Source: Parabacteroides sp. AM08-6 (lineage in GTDB: Bacteria > Bacteroidota > Bacteroidia > Bacteroidales > Tannerellaceae). Taken from it: a DNA stretch of 64,000 nucleotides. The notes below the pieces were generated by a model. It did no database searches and was not told the origin of the DNA. It saw only the letters and a list, made by a program, of their open reading frames with translations. Where the stretch lies: contig NZ_QRMP01000004.1 of the NCBI RefSeq assembly GCF_003473295.1, forward strand, positions 1 to 64,000, read 5' to 3'. Numbering within the stretch: position 1 is the stretch's first letter; each line of letters opens with the position of its first letter. Positions 46,074 to 56,500 of this stretch are shown here, piece after piece. Position numbers and translations under genes: made by a program.

Positions 46074-46652
46074 ATGGAAAAAAGTATTAAAGGTACACGT
46101 ACAGAGCAGAATCTGCTGAAATCATTTGCCGGAGAATCTCAGGCAAGAAGTCGTTATACATTCTTCGCAAGCAAAGCTAAGAAAGAAGGGTATGAACAAA
46201 TTGCAGGTGTTTTTGCTGAAACAGCCGAACAGGAAAAAGAACATGCAGAACGTTTCTTTAAGTTTTTGGAAGGCGGCATGGTAGAAATCACAGCTGCTTA
46301 TCCGGCCGGCGTTATCGGTACAACGATGGAAAACCTGGCTGCCGCTGCTGCCGGTGAAAATGAAGAGTGGGCTGAACTATATCCGGCTTTTGCTGATATA
46401 GCAGAAGAAGAAGGCTTCAAAATGATTGCCGTTGCTTTCAGAATGATTGCGAAAGTGGAAGCTGAACACGAAAAACGTTACCGTAAGCTGTTGGCTAACA
46501 TGGAAGCCGGCCAGGTATTCGAAAAGCCTGAGGCTATTTGGTGGCAGTGTCGTAACTGCGGTTTTGTTATCGAAGGAAAGAAAGCTCCGCAGAAATGCCC
46601 GGCATGTGAACATCCGCAAGCTTATTTTGAACCGATGAAACAGAACTATTAA
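46074..46652 (+). CDS. rbr: Rubrerythrin
   Basis: The protein has 192 residues. An N-terminal four-helix ferritin-like domain (about 1-150) carries the di-iron ligands in NLLKSFAGESQARSRY, AEQEKEHAERF and KVEAEHEKRY. The C-terminal rubredoxin-like domain has CRNCG and CPACEHP. It reduces hydrogen peroxide in anaerobes and fits an oxygen-sensitive gut-type bacterium. It is a single-gene unit with promoter and terminator. Confidence 0.97.
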   Translation: MEKSIKGTRTEQNLLKSFAGESQARSRYTFFASKAKKEGYEQIAGVFAETAEQEKEHAERFFKFLEGGMVEITAAYPAGVIGTTMENLAAAAAGENEEWAELYPAFADIAEEEGFKMIAVAFRMIAKVEAEHEKRYRKLLANMEAGQVFEKPEAIWWQCRNCGFVIEGKKAPQKCPACEHPQAYFEPMKQNY

Positions 46653-46675
46653 TCGGTCGATTTAAAAAAAATTAC

Positions 46676-46710
46676 ACGTTCCCTATCATTTTTTTGCTGA
46701 TAGGGAACGT
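46676..46710 (+). terminator. Terminator after rubrerythrin
   Basis: A perfect 13-bp stem (46676-46688 with 46698-46710) has a T-rich loop and is followed by TTATATTT. Confidence 0.7.
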
Positions 46711-46772
46711 TTATATTTAATATAACCTTATCTTTAGGCCCAAATTCACATGAAAAACGAATTTATCGGCGA

Positions 46773-47666
46773 ATGGGCATATCTATAAAAAACCTCAATA
46801 AAGTGTATCCGAATGGAAACCACGCGTTGAAAGACATCAATCTGGAAATACCGACAGGTATGTTCGGGCTGCTAGGTCCGAATGGTGCTGGAAAGTCAAC
46901 TTTAATGCGTATTCTTGTTGCTTTGATGGAACCTTCTTCCGGAAAGGTGGATATCTGTGGGTACGATTTGATGAAACAGCGGAAAGAGATACGGGCTATA
47001 CTGGGATATCTTCCGCAAGACTTCCGTTTCTTTGCTAAATATAAAACGTACGAGTTTTTGGACTACGCTGCGCGGCTTTCCGGAATAACCCGTAAGTCTG
47101 TTCGCAAACAAGCGGTAGACGAAATGTTGGAGAATGTGGGACTGTTTGATGTACGCGACCGCTATGCCAATAAGTTATCCGGTGGTATGAAACGCCGTTT
47201 AGGTATTGCACAGGCACTTATTCATCATCCGAAAGTAATTATTGTGGACGAACCGACTACGGGATTGGACCCGGAAGAACGTATCCGTTTCCGTAACCTG
47301 CTCTCCGAAGCCAGCGAGAATGATGTGACGATTATCCTCTCCACCCATATCGTAGGCGATATTTCCAGTACTTGTAATTGTATGGCGTTGATGAATAAAG
47401 GAGAAGTCTCTTTTTACGGTGCTCCCCAGGATATGTTGAAACAGGCGGAAGGAAAAGTCTGGCGTATCCGGGTAAGTGGTGATGAACTGCATAAGGTTGA
47501 TAAGCTCTACCCCGTTATTTCCACCATTCCTTTGGGTACCGGCTGGGAAGTACAGGTAGTAGCCGATGAGGTAAAAGGATATGATGCCGAAAGCTATCCT
47601 CCCAATCTGGAGCATGCTTACGTGTATTATATGGAGAATAAGTTGAACCGATGGACCAATGATTAA
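46773..47666 (+). CDS. ABC transporter ATP-binding protein
   Basis: The protein has 297 residues. Walker A is GPNGAGKST (35-43), followed by the Q-loop in LGYLPQDFRF, the signature LSGGMKRR, Walker B IIVDEPTTGLDP and the H-loop in STHIVGD. The last 70 residues form a small extra domain. The segment TGMFGLLGPNGAGKSTLMR is shared with the ABC domain fused to the second RND pump downstream, so the two are paralogues. It should drive the large permease encoded 15 bases downstream. It is the first gene of the seven-gene export operon. Confidence 0.92.
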   Translation: MGISIKNLNKVYPNGNHALKDINLEIPTGMFGLLGPNGAGKSTLMRILVALMEPSSGKVDICGYDLMKQRKEIRAILGYLPQDFRFFAKYKTYEFLDYAARLSGITRKSVRKQAVDEMLENVGLFDVRDRYANKLSGGMKRRLGIAQALIHHPKVIIVDEPTTGLDPEERIRFRNLLSEASENDVTIILSTHIVGDISSTCNCMALMNKGEVSFYGAPQDMLKQAEGKVWRIRVSGDELHKVDKLYPVISTIPLGTGWEVQVVADEVKGYDAESYPPNLEHAYVYYMENKLNRWTND

Positions 47667-47681
47667 TAAGTTGTGTGATTT

Positions 47682-50600
47682 ATGTCTTTTATAAACAATA
47701 TACAATCTGTAGCAAAATACGAAAGTAAGATACTGGTTCGAAGCTGGTTCTTTAAGATATTTACGATACTGGCTCTCGGAGTATTGGGTTTTCTTAATTT
47801 CATCTTGCTGCTTGTCGATAATGGAGGTTCGTTCTGGATGGCGAAGGCTATCACCTCGAATATACCTTATATAAACCTGTTGGTGCTGAATACGGGACAG
47901 GCGGTGATTGCGGTCTTTCTCTCCTCCGAGTTCCTGAAACGGGATAAGAAGTTGGATACATCCGAAGTATTCTACGTCCGTCCTCTCAGCAATGCCGAAT
48001 ATGTGATAGGAAAGATATGGGGAAACCTGCGGGTATTCCTTATTCTGAACCTGATTGTGATGGCGCTGGCGCTGGTATTTAATTTTATAGGGGCGGGAGC
48101 TTCGGTGGATTGGTTGGCTTATCTACTCTATTTCCTGTTGATAAGTATCCCTACTCTGGTGTTCATCATCGGACTTTCCATCTTCCTGATGCTGGTATTT
48201 AAAAATCAGGCGCTGACTTTTATTATTTTGCTGGGGTATATCGGACTGACACTTTTCTATATACAGGACAAGTTTTACTACCTGTTCGATTATATGGCAT
48301 ACAGCTTGCCGTTGTTTAAATCGTCGATTGTAGGGTTTAGCAATTGGGAGGCACTTCTCAACCACAGAGGTATTTATTTCTTCCTCGGACTGGGATTTAT
48401 CTTTTTCACGATTTTCCTTTTCAGAAGGTTGCCTAACTCTTCCCGCAGCCATTATCCTTGGTTGTTTTTGTCTTTTTGTATGCTGTTGATTGGGGGAGCG
48501 GGTGGTTACAATCATATACGTTCCATCCTCCGGGAAGCAGAAATGCGCGAACTTTATACAACAGTCAATAATAAATATGTCCATACCCCGAAGATGATTA
48601 TCGACCAGTACGATATTCAGGTGGAGCAACATCCGCAAACATTCAGTTCGGAGGTAAAAATGAAAGGGGTGGCGTTGGAAACTTCGGCTGTTTTTACTTT
48701 CTCTCTGAACCCCGGTTTGCAAGTACAGGAAGTGAAGGAAGGAGAGAAATCTTTGCAGTTTAAGCGGGACAACCAGATTGTATTGGTGGATTTCGGTAGA
48801 CAGATAACAAAAGGGGATACAATTGCTTTATCCCTTTCTTATAGCGGACGGCTGAATGAAAATTTCTGCTATCTGGATATTCCGGCGGAAATCTTGCAAC
48901 AGCAGTACAAGAAAGATATGGTCAACATAGACAAGAAATATGTATTCCAGACAAAAGACTTTCTTCTCTTTACACCGGAAACATTCTGGTATCCGCGTCC
49001 CGGTACAAGCTACAGCGACGAGAGTCCGGACTGGCAGCAAACTTATTTCAGCCGGTTCAATCTGCAGGTAAAGCCTTTGCCGGGTCTTATACCTTTATCG
49101 CAGGGAGAAGGGAAAGAGGAGGAGGAAGGAACTTTTGTGTTCCGTCCGGACTATCCTTTCCAGTCTATTTCGTTGACTATCGGCAAATATAAGCAAAAGA
49201 GCCTGGAGGTAGACAGTACCTTATATAATATATGGTATATAGACGGGCACGATTATTTTACGGCACCATTCGATTCCATTCAGGACACTATTCCGTCGAT
49301 GCTACGGGAGGTACGGGGTAATCTGGAACGAAATTATAAACTCAGCTATCCGTTCAACCGCTTCTCGGTAGTAGAAGTGCCGGCCCAGTTCTTCAGCTAT
49401 GTCCGGGCGTGGTCGAATGCTCAGGAGATGGTACAGCCGGAGATGGTATTTTTCCCGGAGAAGGGATGTACGTTCTATCAGATGGATTTGGCAAAACAGA
49501 AAAAGAACCAGTTCCAATGGGCGAAATGGAGCGGACGTGAAATATCGGAGCAAGAGGCGCAGATGCGTACTTTGTATAGTTTCCTGTATATTTTCCTTCA
49601 AACGGAAGGCAACTATAACTTCTCGTCCGGCGGACGAGGACAGTACAATATTTCTTCGCAGGCGAACCCTTATTTCCTGTTCCCGCAATTGTATAATTTC
49701 CGTTATAACATCTTTTCACCTGAGTGGCCGATAACCAACCGAGTGATAGAACTTTATCTCCAGAGGAAATCGGACAACAACGGATGGGAAAGGGAGATAA
49801 ACGGTATCAGTAACAACGAAAAGTCGAATTTGCTGATGGAAAAACAATCTTTCAAGGATTTGCTGGCAGATGTCGAACATCGTGACTTGCTGGATAATAT
49901 TATCAGCTTGAAAGCTTTTACTCTTTTTGCTCCGGCAGAAGTGAATGTTGGGGTCAATCTTTTCCGTGATTCCCTTTATTCGATATTGGAACAGAATACT
50001 TTCGGCAATATCCAGTTCGAAAGCCTGTTGGATCGGTTGGGAGAGATTAGCGATACGGATATTAAATTGCAGATAAAGGATTGGGACAAACCTGTGCCGC
50101 TGCCGTTCTATACTATCGGTAAACCGGAAGTGACGAAGATAACAAATAAGGGACAGGAATCATATATCATGAAACTTTTAGTGGCGAATAATTCCGATTA
50201 TGACGGAATGCTTCAGGTAGATATCAATGTGAACAGAAGAGGCCCTGTTGCTGATCCGCGTACGAGCCGGAAAGTACCGTTGGATGCTCATCAAAGTAAG
50301 ATGCTGGTGTCGGTTTGGGATGATCCCCCCTGGCAGGTATATATAAATACGTTGATATCCGGTAATCTGCCCAGTGCGCTGCGTCAATCTGTCAATGTCC
50401 GGGAAGAACGCGAATGGACGTTGGTGTCGGATAGTGATTTTGTCGTTCCGATAACTTCCGGGATTGCAGAAGGTGAAGTGATTGTGGATAATGAAGACTC
50501 ATTGTTGTTCTCTCTTTCCGAGCCGGCTATTGTAGGACTTTTACCTAAATGGCTCGATAAAGTGGAAGATACCTCCTTCAAATATGCAGGCGTTTCCCCG

Positions 50601-50990
50601 TGGCGTGCTCCTTTGCAATGGACGGCTACGACGAATGCAAATTATTATGGACAGTACATCCGGTCCGCTTATGTCATCAAGAGTGGTGACGGAAGTCAAA
50701 CGGCAACTTGGAAAGTTCCGGTTCCCTCTCCCGGACAGTACGAAGTGTATTATTATGTATCGAAGGATAATGAATTAAGATATAACAACCGGGCAGAAGG
50801 TGAATATCATTTCAAGGTGAAGTATGATGAGGAGAATGAAGATGCCTATATCAATATGAAAAGGGCTAACGAAGGCTGGGAACAGTTGGGTGTTTATTAC
50901 TTCAGTTCCGATACCATACATGTTACGTTGACTAACGAGTGCAAACTCCGCAGTGTGGCAGCCGATGCCGTAAGAATAGTAAAACGATAA
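47682..50990 (+). CDS. ABC permease with periplasmic and golvesin-like domain
   Basis: The protein has 1102 residues. The N-terminal third has about seven membrane helices (first at about 20-48) of ABC-2 type. A long extracytoplasmic part follows; residues about 330-800 resemble the M1-aminopeptidase-like region often fused to such permeases, with FSVVEVPAQFFSY and PEMVFFPEKG, but no HExxH zinc motif is seen, so it is probably not a peptidase. The last 110 residues (from about 990) look like a golvesin/xly-type domain: TWKVPVPSPGQYEVYYYV, ending with SVAADAVRIVK. It is the partner of the preceding ATPase. Substrate unknown; an envelope assembly or export role is inferred. Confidence 0.75.
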   Translation: MSFINNIQSVAKYESKILVRSWFFKIFTILALGVLGFLNFILLLVDNGGSFWMAKAITSNIPYINLLVLNTGQAVIAVFLSSEFLKRDKKLDTSEVFYVRPLSNAEYVIGKIWGNLRVFLILNLIVMALALVFNFIGAGASVDWLAYLLYFLLISIPTLVFIIGLSIFLMLVFKNQALTFIILLGYIGLTLFYIQDKFYYLFDYMAYSLPLFKSSIVGFSNWEALLNHRGIYFFLGLGFIFFTIFLFRRLPNSSRSHYPWLFLSFCMLLIGGAGGYNHIRSILREAEMRELYTTVNNKYVHTPKMIIDQYDIQVEQHPQTFSSEVKMKGVALETSAVFTFSLNPGLQVQEVKEGEKSLQFKRDNQIVLVDFGRQITKGDTIALSLSYSGRLNENFCYLDIPAEILQQQYKKDMVNIDKKYVFQTKDFLLFTPETFWYPRPGTSYSDESPDWQQTYFSRFNLQVKPLPGLIPLSQGEGKEEEEGTFVFRPDYPFQSISLTIGKYKQKSLEVDSTLYNIWYIDGHDYFTAPFDSIQDTIPSMLREVRGNLERNYKLSYPFNRFSVVEVPAQFFSYVRAWSNAQEMVQPEMVFFPEKGCTFYQMDLAKQKKNQFQWAKWSGREISEQEAQMRTLYSFLYIFLQTEGNYNFSSGGRGQYNISSQANPYFLFPQLYNFRYNIFSPEWPITNRVIELYLQRKSDNNGWEREINGISNNEKSNLLMEKQSFKDLLADVEHRDLLDNIISLKAFTLFAPAEVNVGVNLFRDSLYSILEQNTFGNIQFESLLDRLGEISDTDIKLQIKDWDKPVPLPFYTIGKPEVTKITNKGQESYIMKLLVANNSDYDGMLQVDINVNRRGPVADPRTSRKVPLDAHQSKMLVSVWDDPPWQVYINTLISGNLPSALRQSVNVREEREWTLVSDSDFVVPITSGIAEGEVIVDNEDSLLFSLSEPAIVGLLPKWLDKVEDTSFKYAGVSPWRAPLQWTATTNANYYGQYIRSAYVIKSGDGSQTATWKVPVPSPGQYEVYYYVSKDNELRYNNRAEGEYHFKVKYDEENEDAYINMKRANEGWEQLGVYYFSSDTIHVTLTNECKLRSVAADAVRIVKR

Positions 50991-51009
50991 TCATTTAATT
51001 AAAATAACC

Positions 51010-52509
51010 ATGCAAAGAGAGTTATTATCCATAAAGAAAACTGTCCTGGCCGCTGTGGCTTGTCTGGGGCTTTCGGTCGTCCCTGCGTACGGACAGCTCT
51101 CGCTGACTATAGAGAAGGCGATGGATATAGCGGAGGAGAATAGTCCGACTCTACGCCGCTCACACATGAATCTGGACCGTTATCAGGAGAATTTGATCGC
51201 GCAGCGGGCTTCGCTCAAATCGAAGTTCTCGCTCAACCTCAATCCGGTGGATTATAATAAGAACCGTAGGTTCGATAACCGTTTGTCGCAATGGTATACC
51301 AATGAGACATTCAGTTCCAGCGGAACTTTCCAGGTAGACCAACCAATCTTGTGGACAGACGGTGTCCTTTCTTTGATAAACCGCTTTGGGTGGCAGGATA
51401 ATAAATCGGATATCGACGGGGTTAAAAACAACAATAAAGCTTTTAGCAACGACTTGTATCTTCAATTGAGCCAGCCGGTTTTCACGTACAACAAACGGAA
51501 AATGGAACTGAAGCAAATTGAATATGATTACGAAAATGCCAATATCAGTTATGCTTTGCAACGGCTGAACACGGAGAAGAATATCACCCAACAGTTCTAT
51601 GCCGTTTATATGGCTCAAAGCCAGCTGGCAATCCGCAAGGACGAATTGACCAATGCCCAGCAAAGTTATGATATCATCAAGAATAAGGTGGAGGCCGACT
51701 TGGCTGCCAGAGACGAATTGTTTCAGGCTGAAGTGAACTTGGCAACCGCCCGTTCGTCGGTGGAAGAACAATTGGTTTCCCTCGAAAATGCGAAAGACCA
51801 GCTCAAACAAACTCTGGGAATGCCCTTGAGCGATGACATTATGGTCTTTGCCGAAATACATATCGAAGCAGTTGATGTGAATTTGGAAAAAGCGATACAA
51901 CATGGTTTGGAGTCGCGACTCGAGCTTCGTCAACGGGAGATTGAGAGTAAGGAACTGGCGTTCGAGATGATTAGGACCAAGGCCCTGAATGAATTTAAGG
52001 GGGATGTTGCCCTCTCGTTCGGTTTGATAGGGGATAACCATCGTTTGGGAGATATCTATCAGACTCCGACACAGAACCCCCGTGTTGCTATCAGCTTTAC
52101 CGTACCTATCTTCGACTGGGGAGAAAAGAAAGCCCGTATTAAGGCACAGAAAGTAGCCCAGAAGATTAACGAACTGGATTTCCAGGAGGATAAAGTCAGT
52201 ATCGAATTGAATATCCGCCAGACTTGGCGTAACCTGGAGAATCTGCTTACACAAATCAAGATAGCTGAACAGAATGTGGAGAACGCCCAGCGTACCTACG
52301 ACCTGAACCTGACGCGCTATCGTGAGGGAGATATTACCGGTATGGATATGAACCAGTTCCAGACACAGCTCTCAAGCAAGAAGATTTCCTATACACAGAC
52401 ATTAATTAACTATAAGATAGAATTGTTGAACCTCAAAATACTTTCCCTCTACGACTTTGAGCGTGATGTAGCCATTGTTCCGATGGAAGATTTAGTAAAT
52501 AAAAAATAA
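51010..52509 (+). CDS. TolC-family outer-membrane efflux channel
   Basis: The protein has 499 residues with a signal peptide (about 1-28, ending PAYGQ). It has the outer-membrane efflux protein layout of two repeats with long coiled helices, including SLTIEKAMDIAEENSPTLRR at the start of the first repeat and ARDELFQAEVNLATARSSVEEQL. It would form the exit duct for the RND pumps and perhaps for the ABC modules. It starts 19 bases after the permease gene and ends 6 bases before the fusion-protein gene. Confidence 0.92.
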   Translation: MQRELLSIKKTVLAAVACLGLSVVPAYGQLSLTIEKAMDIAEENSPTLRRSHMNLDRYQENLIAQRASLKSKFSLNLNPVDYNKNRRFDNRLSQWYTNETFSSSGTFQVDQPILWTDGVLSLINRFGWQDNKSDIDGVKNNNKAFSNDLYLQLSQPVFTYNKRKMELKQIEYDYENANISYALQRLNTEKNITQQFYAVYMAQSQLAIRKDELTNAQQSYDIIKNKVEADLAARDELFQAEVNLATARSSVEEQLVSLENAKDQLKQTLGMPLSDDIMVFAEIHIEAVDVNLEKAIQHGLESRLELRQREIESKELAFEMIRTKALNEFKGDVALSFGLIGDNHRLGDIYQTPTQNPRVAISFTVPIFDWGEKKARIKAQKVAQKINELDFQEDKVSIELNIRQTWRNLENLLTQIKIAEQNVENAQRTYDLNLTRYREGDITGMDMNQFQTQLSSKKISYTQTLINYKIELLNLKILSLYDFERDVAIVPMEDLVNKK

Positions 52510-52515
52510 GCAGAC

Positions 52516-53577
52516 ATGAAATACTACAGTACAACTTTCGTATCCCTTTTCCTGCTTGCTCTGGTGGCTACTTCTTGTAACAATCAGCCGCAGAATACGC
52601 AGAATGATATCGCTACTCCGGTATCTGTCGTGGAACTGAAGAAAGGTTCCATCAGTAAGTTAATTAACACTACCGGTACAGCCATGCCTACTTATGGCGT
52701 GGACCTGACTTCCGGTATGGCTGGTCTTTACAAGCTCCAAACCAACCCGCGTACGGGAAAACCGTTTAAGCTGGGTGATAAAGTCAGTAAAGGACAGCTT
52801 ATCGTCCGTCTGGAGGATAAAGAATATGAAAATGGTATCGCTCTCGATGCCAAGGAGCTAAGTTTCGAAATTGCCGAACAGGAGCAAAGCAAGCAGAAAG
52901 CTCTTTATGAAAAAGGAGGAGTGACGCTCAGCGAAATGCGTAATACGGAGGTGAAGGTAACGAATGCCCGTTACGATGTAGAGAATGGAAAGCTCAATCT
53001 GGAGAAGATGAACGTAACCGCTCCCTTCGACGGAGTAATCGTCGACCTGCCTCACTATACACCCGATGTACGGGTGGAACAGGGAAAGGCTATCGTCAGC
53101 CTGATGGATTATTCCCGGATGTATATGGATATCAACCTGCCCGAAAGTGCTATCAGCTATGTGGATGCGGGACAGCCTGTTTACATTACTCACTATACAC
53201 TGCCGGAAGATACGGTAAGTGGAAATATCAGCGAACTTTCTCCGGCCATCAGTACCGAGACTCGTACGTTTAAAGGTAAGATACAAATACAGAACGATGC
53301 CCTCAAGCTTCGTCCGGGTATGTTTGTCAAAGCCGATATCGTAGTGGATAAGGCCGAAAGCGCCATTATCATCCCGAAAGAGGTTATCCAAACCAACCGT
53401 CGCCGTAAGTATGTCTATATCGTAGAAAAGAATACGGCTATCCTGCGTGAAATCGTAACCGGTCTGGAAGACGAACGGAACGTCCAGGTAGTACAGGGGC
53501 TTAACGAAAACGATAATCTGGTAGTGAGAGGTTTCGAAACCCTGAAGGAAAACAGTAAGGTGAAAGTACAGAAGTAA
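52516..53577 (+). CDS. RND periplasmic adaptor (membrane-fusion) lipoprotein
   Basis: The protein has 353 residues. A lipobox (ATSC, Cys21) anchors it in a membrane. A short hairpin (about 110-150), a barrel-sandwich region (VTAPFDGVIVDLPHYTPDVRV) and a beta-barrel domain (LRPGMFVKADIVVDKAESAIIIPKEVI) are typical of HlyD/AcrA-type adaptors. It joins the RND pump in the inner membrane to the TolC-type channel. It lies 6 bases from both neighbours. Confidence 0.92.
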   Translation: MKYYSTTFVSLFLLALVATSCNNQPQNTQNDIATPVSVVELKKGSISKLINTTGTAMPTYGVDLTSGMAGLYKLQTNPRTGKPFKLGDKVSKGQLIVRLEDKEYENGIALDAKELSFEIAEQEQSKQKALYEKGGVTLSEMRNTEVKVTNARYDVENGKLNLEKMNVTAPFDGVIVDLPHYTPDVRVEQGKAIVSLMDYSRMYMDINLPESAISYVDAGQPVYITHYTLPEDTVSGNISELSPAISTETRTFKGKIQIQNDALKLRPGMFVKADIVVDKAESAIIIPKEVIQTNRRRKYVYIVEKNTAILREIVTGLEDERNVQVVQGLNENDNLVVRGFETLKENSKVKVQK

Positions 53578-53583
53578 GAGAAT

Positions 53584-56500
53584 ATGAAGAACATTATTAA
53601 ATTCGCGGTAAGCAATCCCGTCACCATCTGCATGGTGGTACTGGCTATCCTGCTTCTGGGCAAGATATCCTACGACCAGCTGAGCGTAGACTTGCTTCCC
53701 GACCTCAATAATCCTCGTCTCTTTATCGAGCTGAAGGCCGGCGAACGTCCGCCGGAGGAGATAGAGAAACAGTTCGTCAAGAACATAGAGTCTCTGGCTA
53801 TCCGCCAAAGCGATGTTACGCAGGTTTCTTCCGTTATCAAGGCTGGTTCTGCCCGTATCACGGTAGAATATAGCTGGACGAAAGATATGGACGAAGCTTT
53901 CCTTGACTTGCAAAAGGCTATGAGTCCGCTCTCTCAGAATAATGATATTACCGAGTTGAAGATTACGCAGCACGACCCCAACCAATCGCCGGTTGTACTG
54001 GTAGGTCTTTCACACATGAACATAACCGATATGGCCGAACTGCGGAAGGTGGCCGAAAGCTATATCCGCAACGAACTGATACGCCTTGAAGGGGTGGCGG
54101 ACGTGACCCTTTCGGGTGATGAAGTCAGTACCCTGACCATTCGTACCGACCCTTATAAGCTGGAAGCTTTCAAACTGACGATAAATGATATATCATCGAG
54201 AGTGGAAGCAAACAACCAAAGTATTTCCGGCGGTCGTGTCAGTGAACTGGGTCTACAATATCTGGTAAAAAGTTCCAGCCTGTTTTCTTCGGAACGCGAC
54301 TTTGAGAATTTGATAGTCGGCTATAAAGCCATTGAAGCTCAAAATACTTCAGCCTCGTCCGGTTCTACGGCTACAGGCACTGTTTCCGATGGAAATAAAG
54401 CACCCATCTTCCTGAAAGAAGTTGCAAGTGTGCAGTTTGAGAACGCCCGTCCCGAGAACATTGTCCGTATCAACGGCGAACGCAGCATCGGGCTGTCCGT
54501 TTATAAAGAAATGCGTTTCAACACGGTGAAGGTAGTCGATGCCGTCACCCGCCAGTTGGGAATTATAGAACAAGCGCTTCCGGGTTATCGCTTCCAAGTG
54601 ATTACCAACCAGGGAACATTCATTAAGAACGCGATAGGAGAGGTGAAGGACAGTGCCGTACTCGGTATCATCCTGGCCGTTATCATCCTTTTCGTTTTCC
54701 TGCGGCGCTTCGGAACAACGTTGATTGTGAGTATGGCGATACCTATTTCTATCGTGGCTACTTTCAACTTGATGTTCTTCAATCATCTGACATTGAATAT
54801 TATGACACTGGGAGGGCTGGCCTTGGGAGCCGGTATGCTGGTGGATAATGCCATTGTGGTAATCGAGAGTATTTTCCGTAATCAGGAAAAAGGAATGTCC
54901 GTCAAGGAGGCGGCTATCACGGGAACTTCCGAAGTTGCCGGGGCTGTTATCGCCTCTACATTGACTACCGTTGTGGTATTCCTGCCTATCGTTTACCTGC
55001 ATGGAGCTTCGGGCGAATTATTTAAGGACCAGGCATGGACGGTTACCTTCTCATTGGTTTCCTCTTTGTTTGTTGCCATATTGGTTATCCCGATGTTGTA
55101 CGACCGGATTGCCGGACGTAAGAAAGAAGCTCTCCAGGAGGTGAAATCTATCCAGATGAAAGGTTATAGCAAGCTGCTTCGCAAACTTCTGGAATACCGT
55201 TGGGGAGTCATTAGCGCAGCTGTCTTATTGATAGTGGTGGCCGGTCTGCTCACTCCTTTCATCGGAACTGAATTTATGCCGAAGGCGGAGAGTAAAACAT
55301 TCTCGGCCGTTGTTCGCTTGCCGGAAGGTACACGTTTGGAACGTACCGCCTCGGCTATCGATGGGTTGGAAAGTCTGTTACGGACGATATCCGGCGATTC
55401 GCTTTGTACGGTCTACAGCCATGTAGGTCCCGGAAGCGGTTCGGAAAACGATATATTCGAAGGTGAAAATACGGCTGTTATGAAAGTCATCCTTTCTCCT
55501 TCCTGTCCGATTTCTCCGGACGAAGTGATGGCCCGTTTCGTACAGGCTACCGAAGAAACCGAAGGGCTGGATATTACCCTGAAACAAGACGAAAATTCCC
55601 TGAGCAGCTTGTTGGGTAGCGAAGGTGCTCCCATCGTTGTCGAGGTGAAGGGAGAGGAACTGGATGAGATTGCCGTGCTGACCGAAGAGGTGAAAGGACG
55701 TATGATGACTGTCAACGGACTTTACAACGTTCGTTCCTCCATTGAAGATGGTGCTCCCGAAGTCACGATTTCCCTCAACCGTACTGTAGCCGGTATTAAT
55801 AATCTGAGTGTACAGACCGTTATCGACCAGCTCAAGCAACAATTGAGCGGACTCGAAACCGGTAAGATGGATTACCGCGGGGAGATGCGCGATATTCTGA
55901 TAAAAGTACCCGATATCACCCTGAAAGACCTTGGTATGCTGGTTATCAAGAACGGCGACCAGGAATTCCGTCTGCAGGAAGTGGCCGATATTATCCCCTC
56001 ACAAGCGCCGAAAGAAATCTTCCGCCGCGGGCAAAACCGTATCAGTAAAGTTATGGCGGATATGGACGATAACCAGTCGCTGGACAAAATGGCGGCACAG
56101 ATACGTTCCGCCGTCTCGGATATAGACCTGCCGAACAACTATTCCATTACCGTCACCGGTGAAGAAGAGAAGCGTCAGGAGTCGATGAACAGCCTGCTGT
56201 TCGCACTGGCTCTTTCGGTTATCCTGGTTTATATGGTGCTGGCTTCGCAGTTTGAATCACTGCTGCATCCTTTCACTATCCTGCTGACGATACCGCTGGC
56301 GGTGGTAGGGGCTGTCCTCCTGTTCTTCCTTACCGGGACAACCATCAATATGATGGGAGTAATCGGTATTGTGATGTTGGTCGGTATTGCGGTGAACAAC
56401 TCGATTATCCTGGTAGACCGTATTAACCAGTTGAAAACCGGTATGCCGTTGACCGATGCCATTGTGGAAGCCGGCCAGCAACGTATCCGTCCTATCTTGA

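Noticed and set aside
51160..52254. A 364-residue open frame antisense to the TolC-family gene
   Set aside because: It lies fully inside a clear gene, has no signal or known motif, and mirrors the codon pattern of the sense gene.
52858..53985. A 375-residue antisense open frame across the adaptor and pump 1 junction
   Set aside because: Both sense genes are certain, and the antisense protein shows no recognisable family or start signals.
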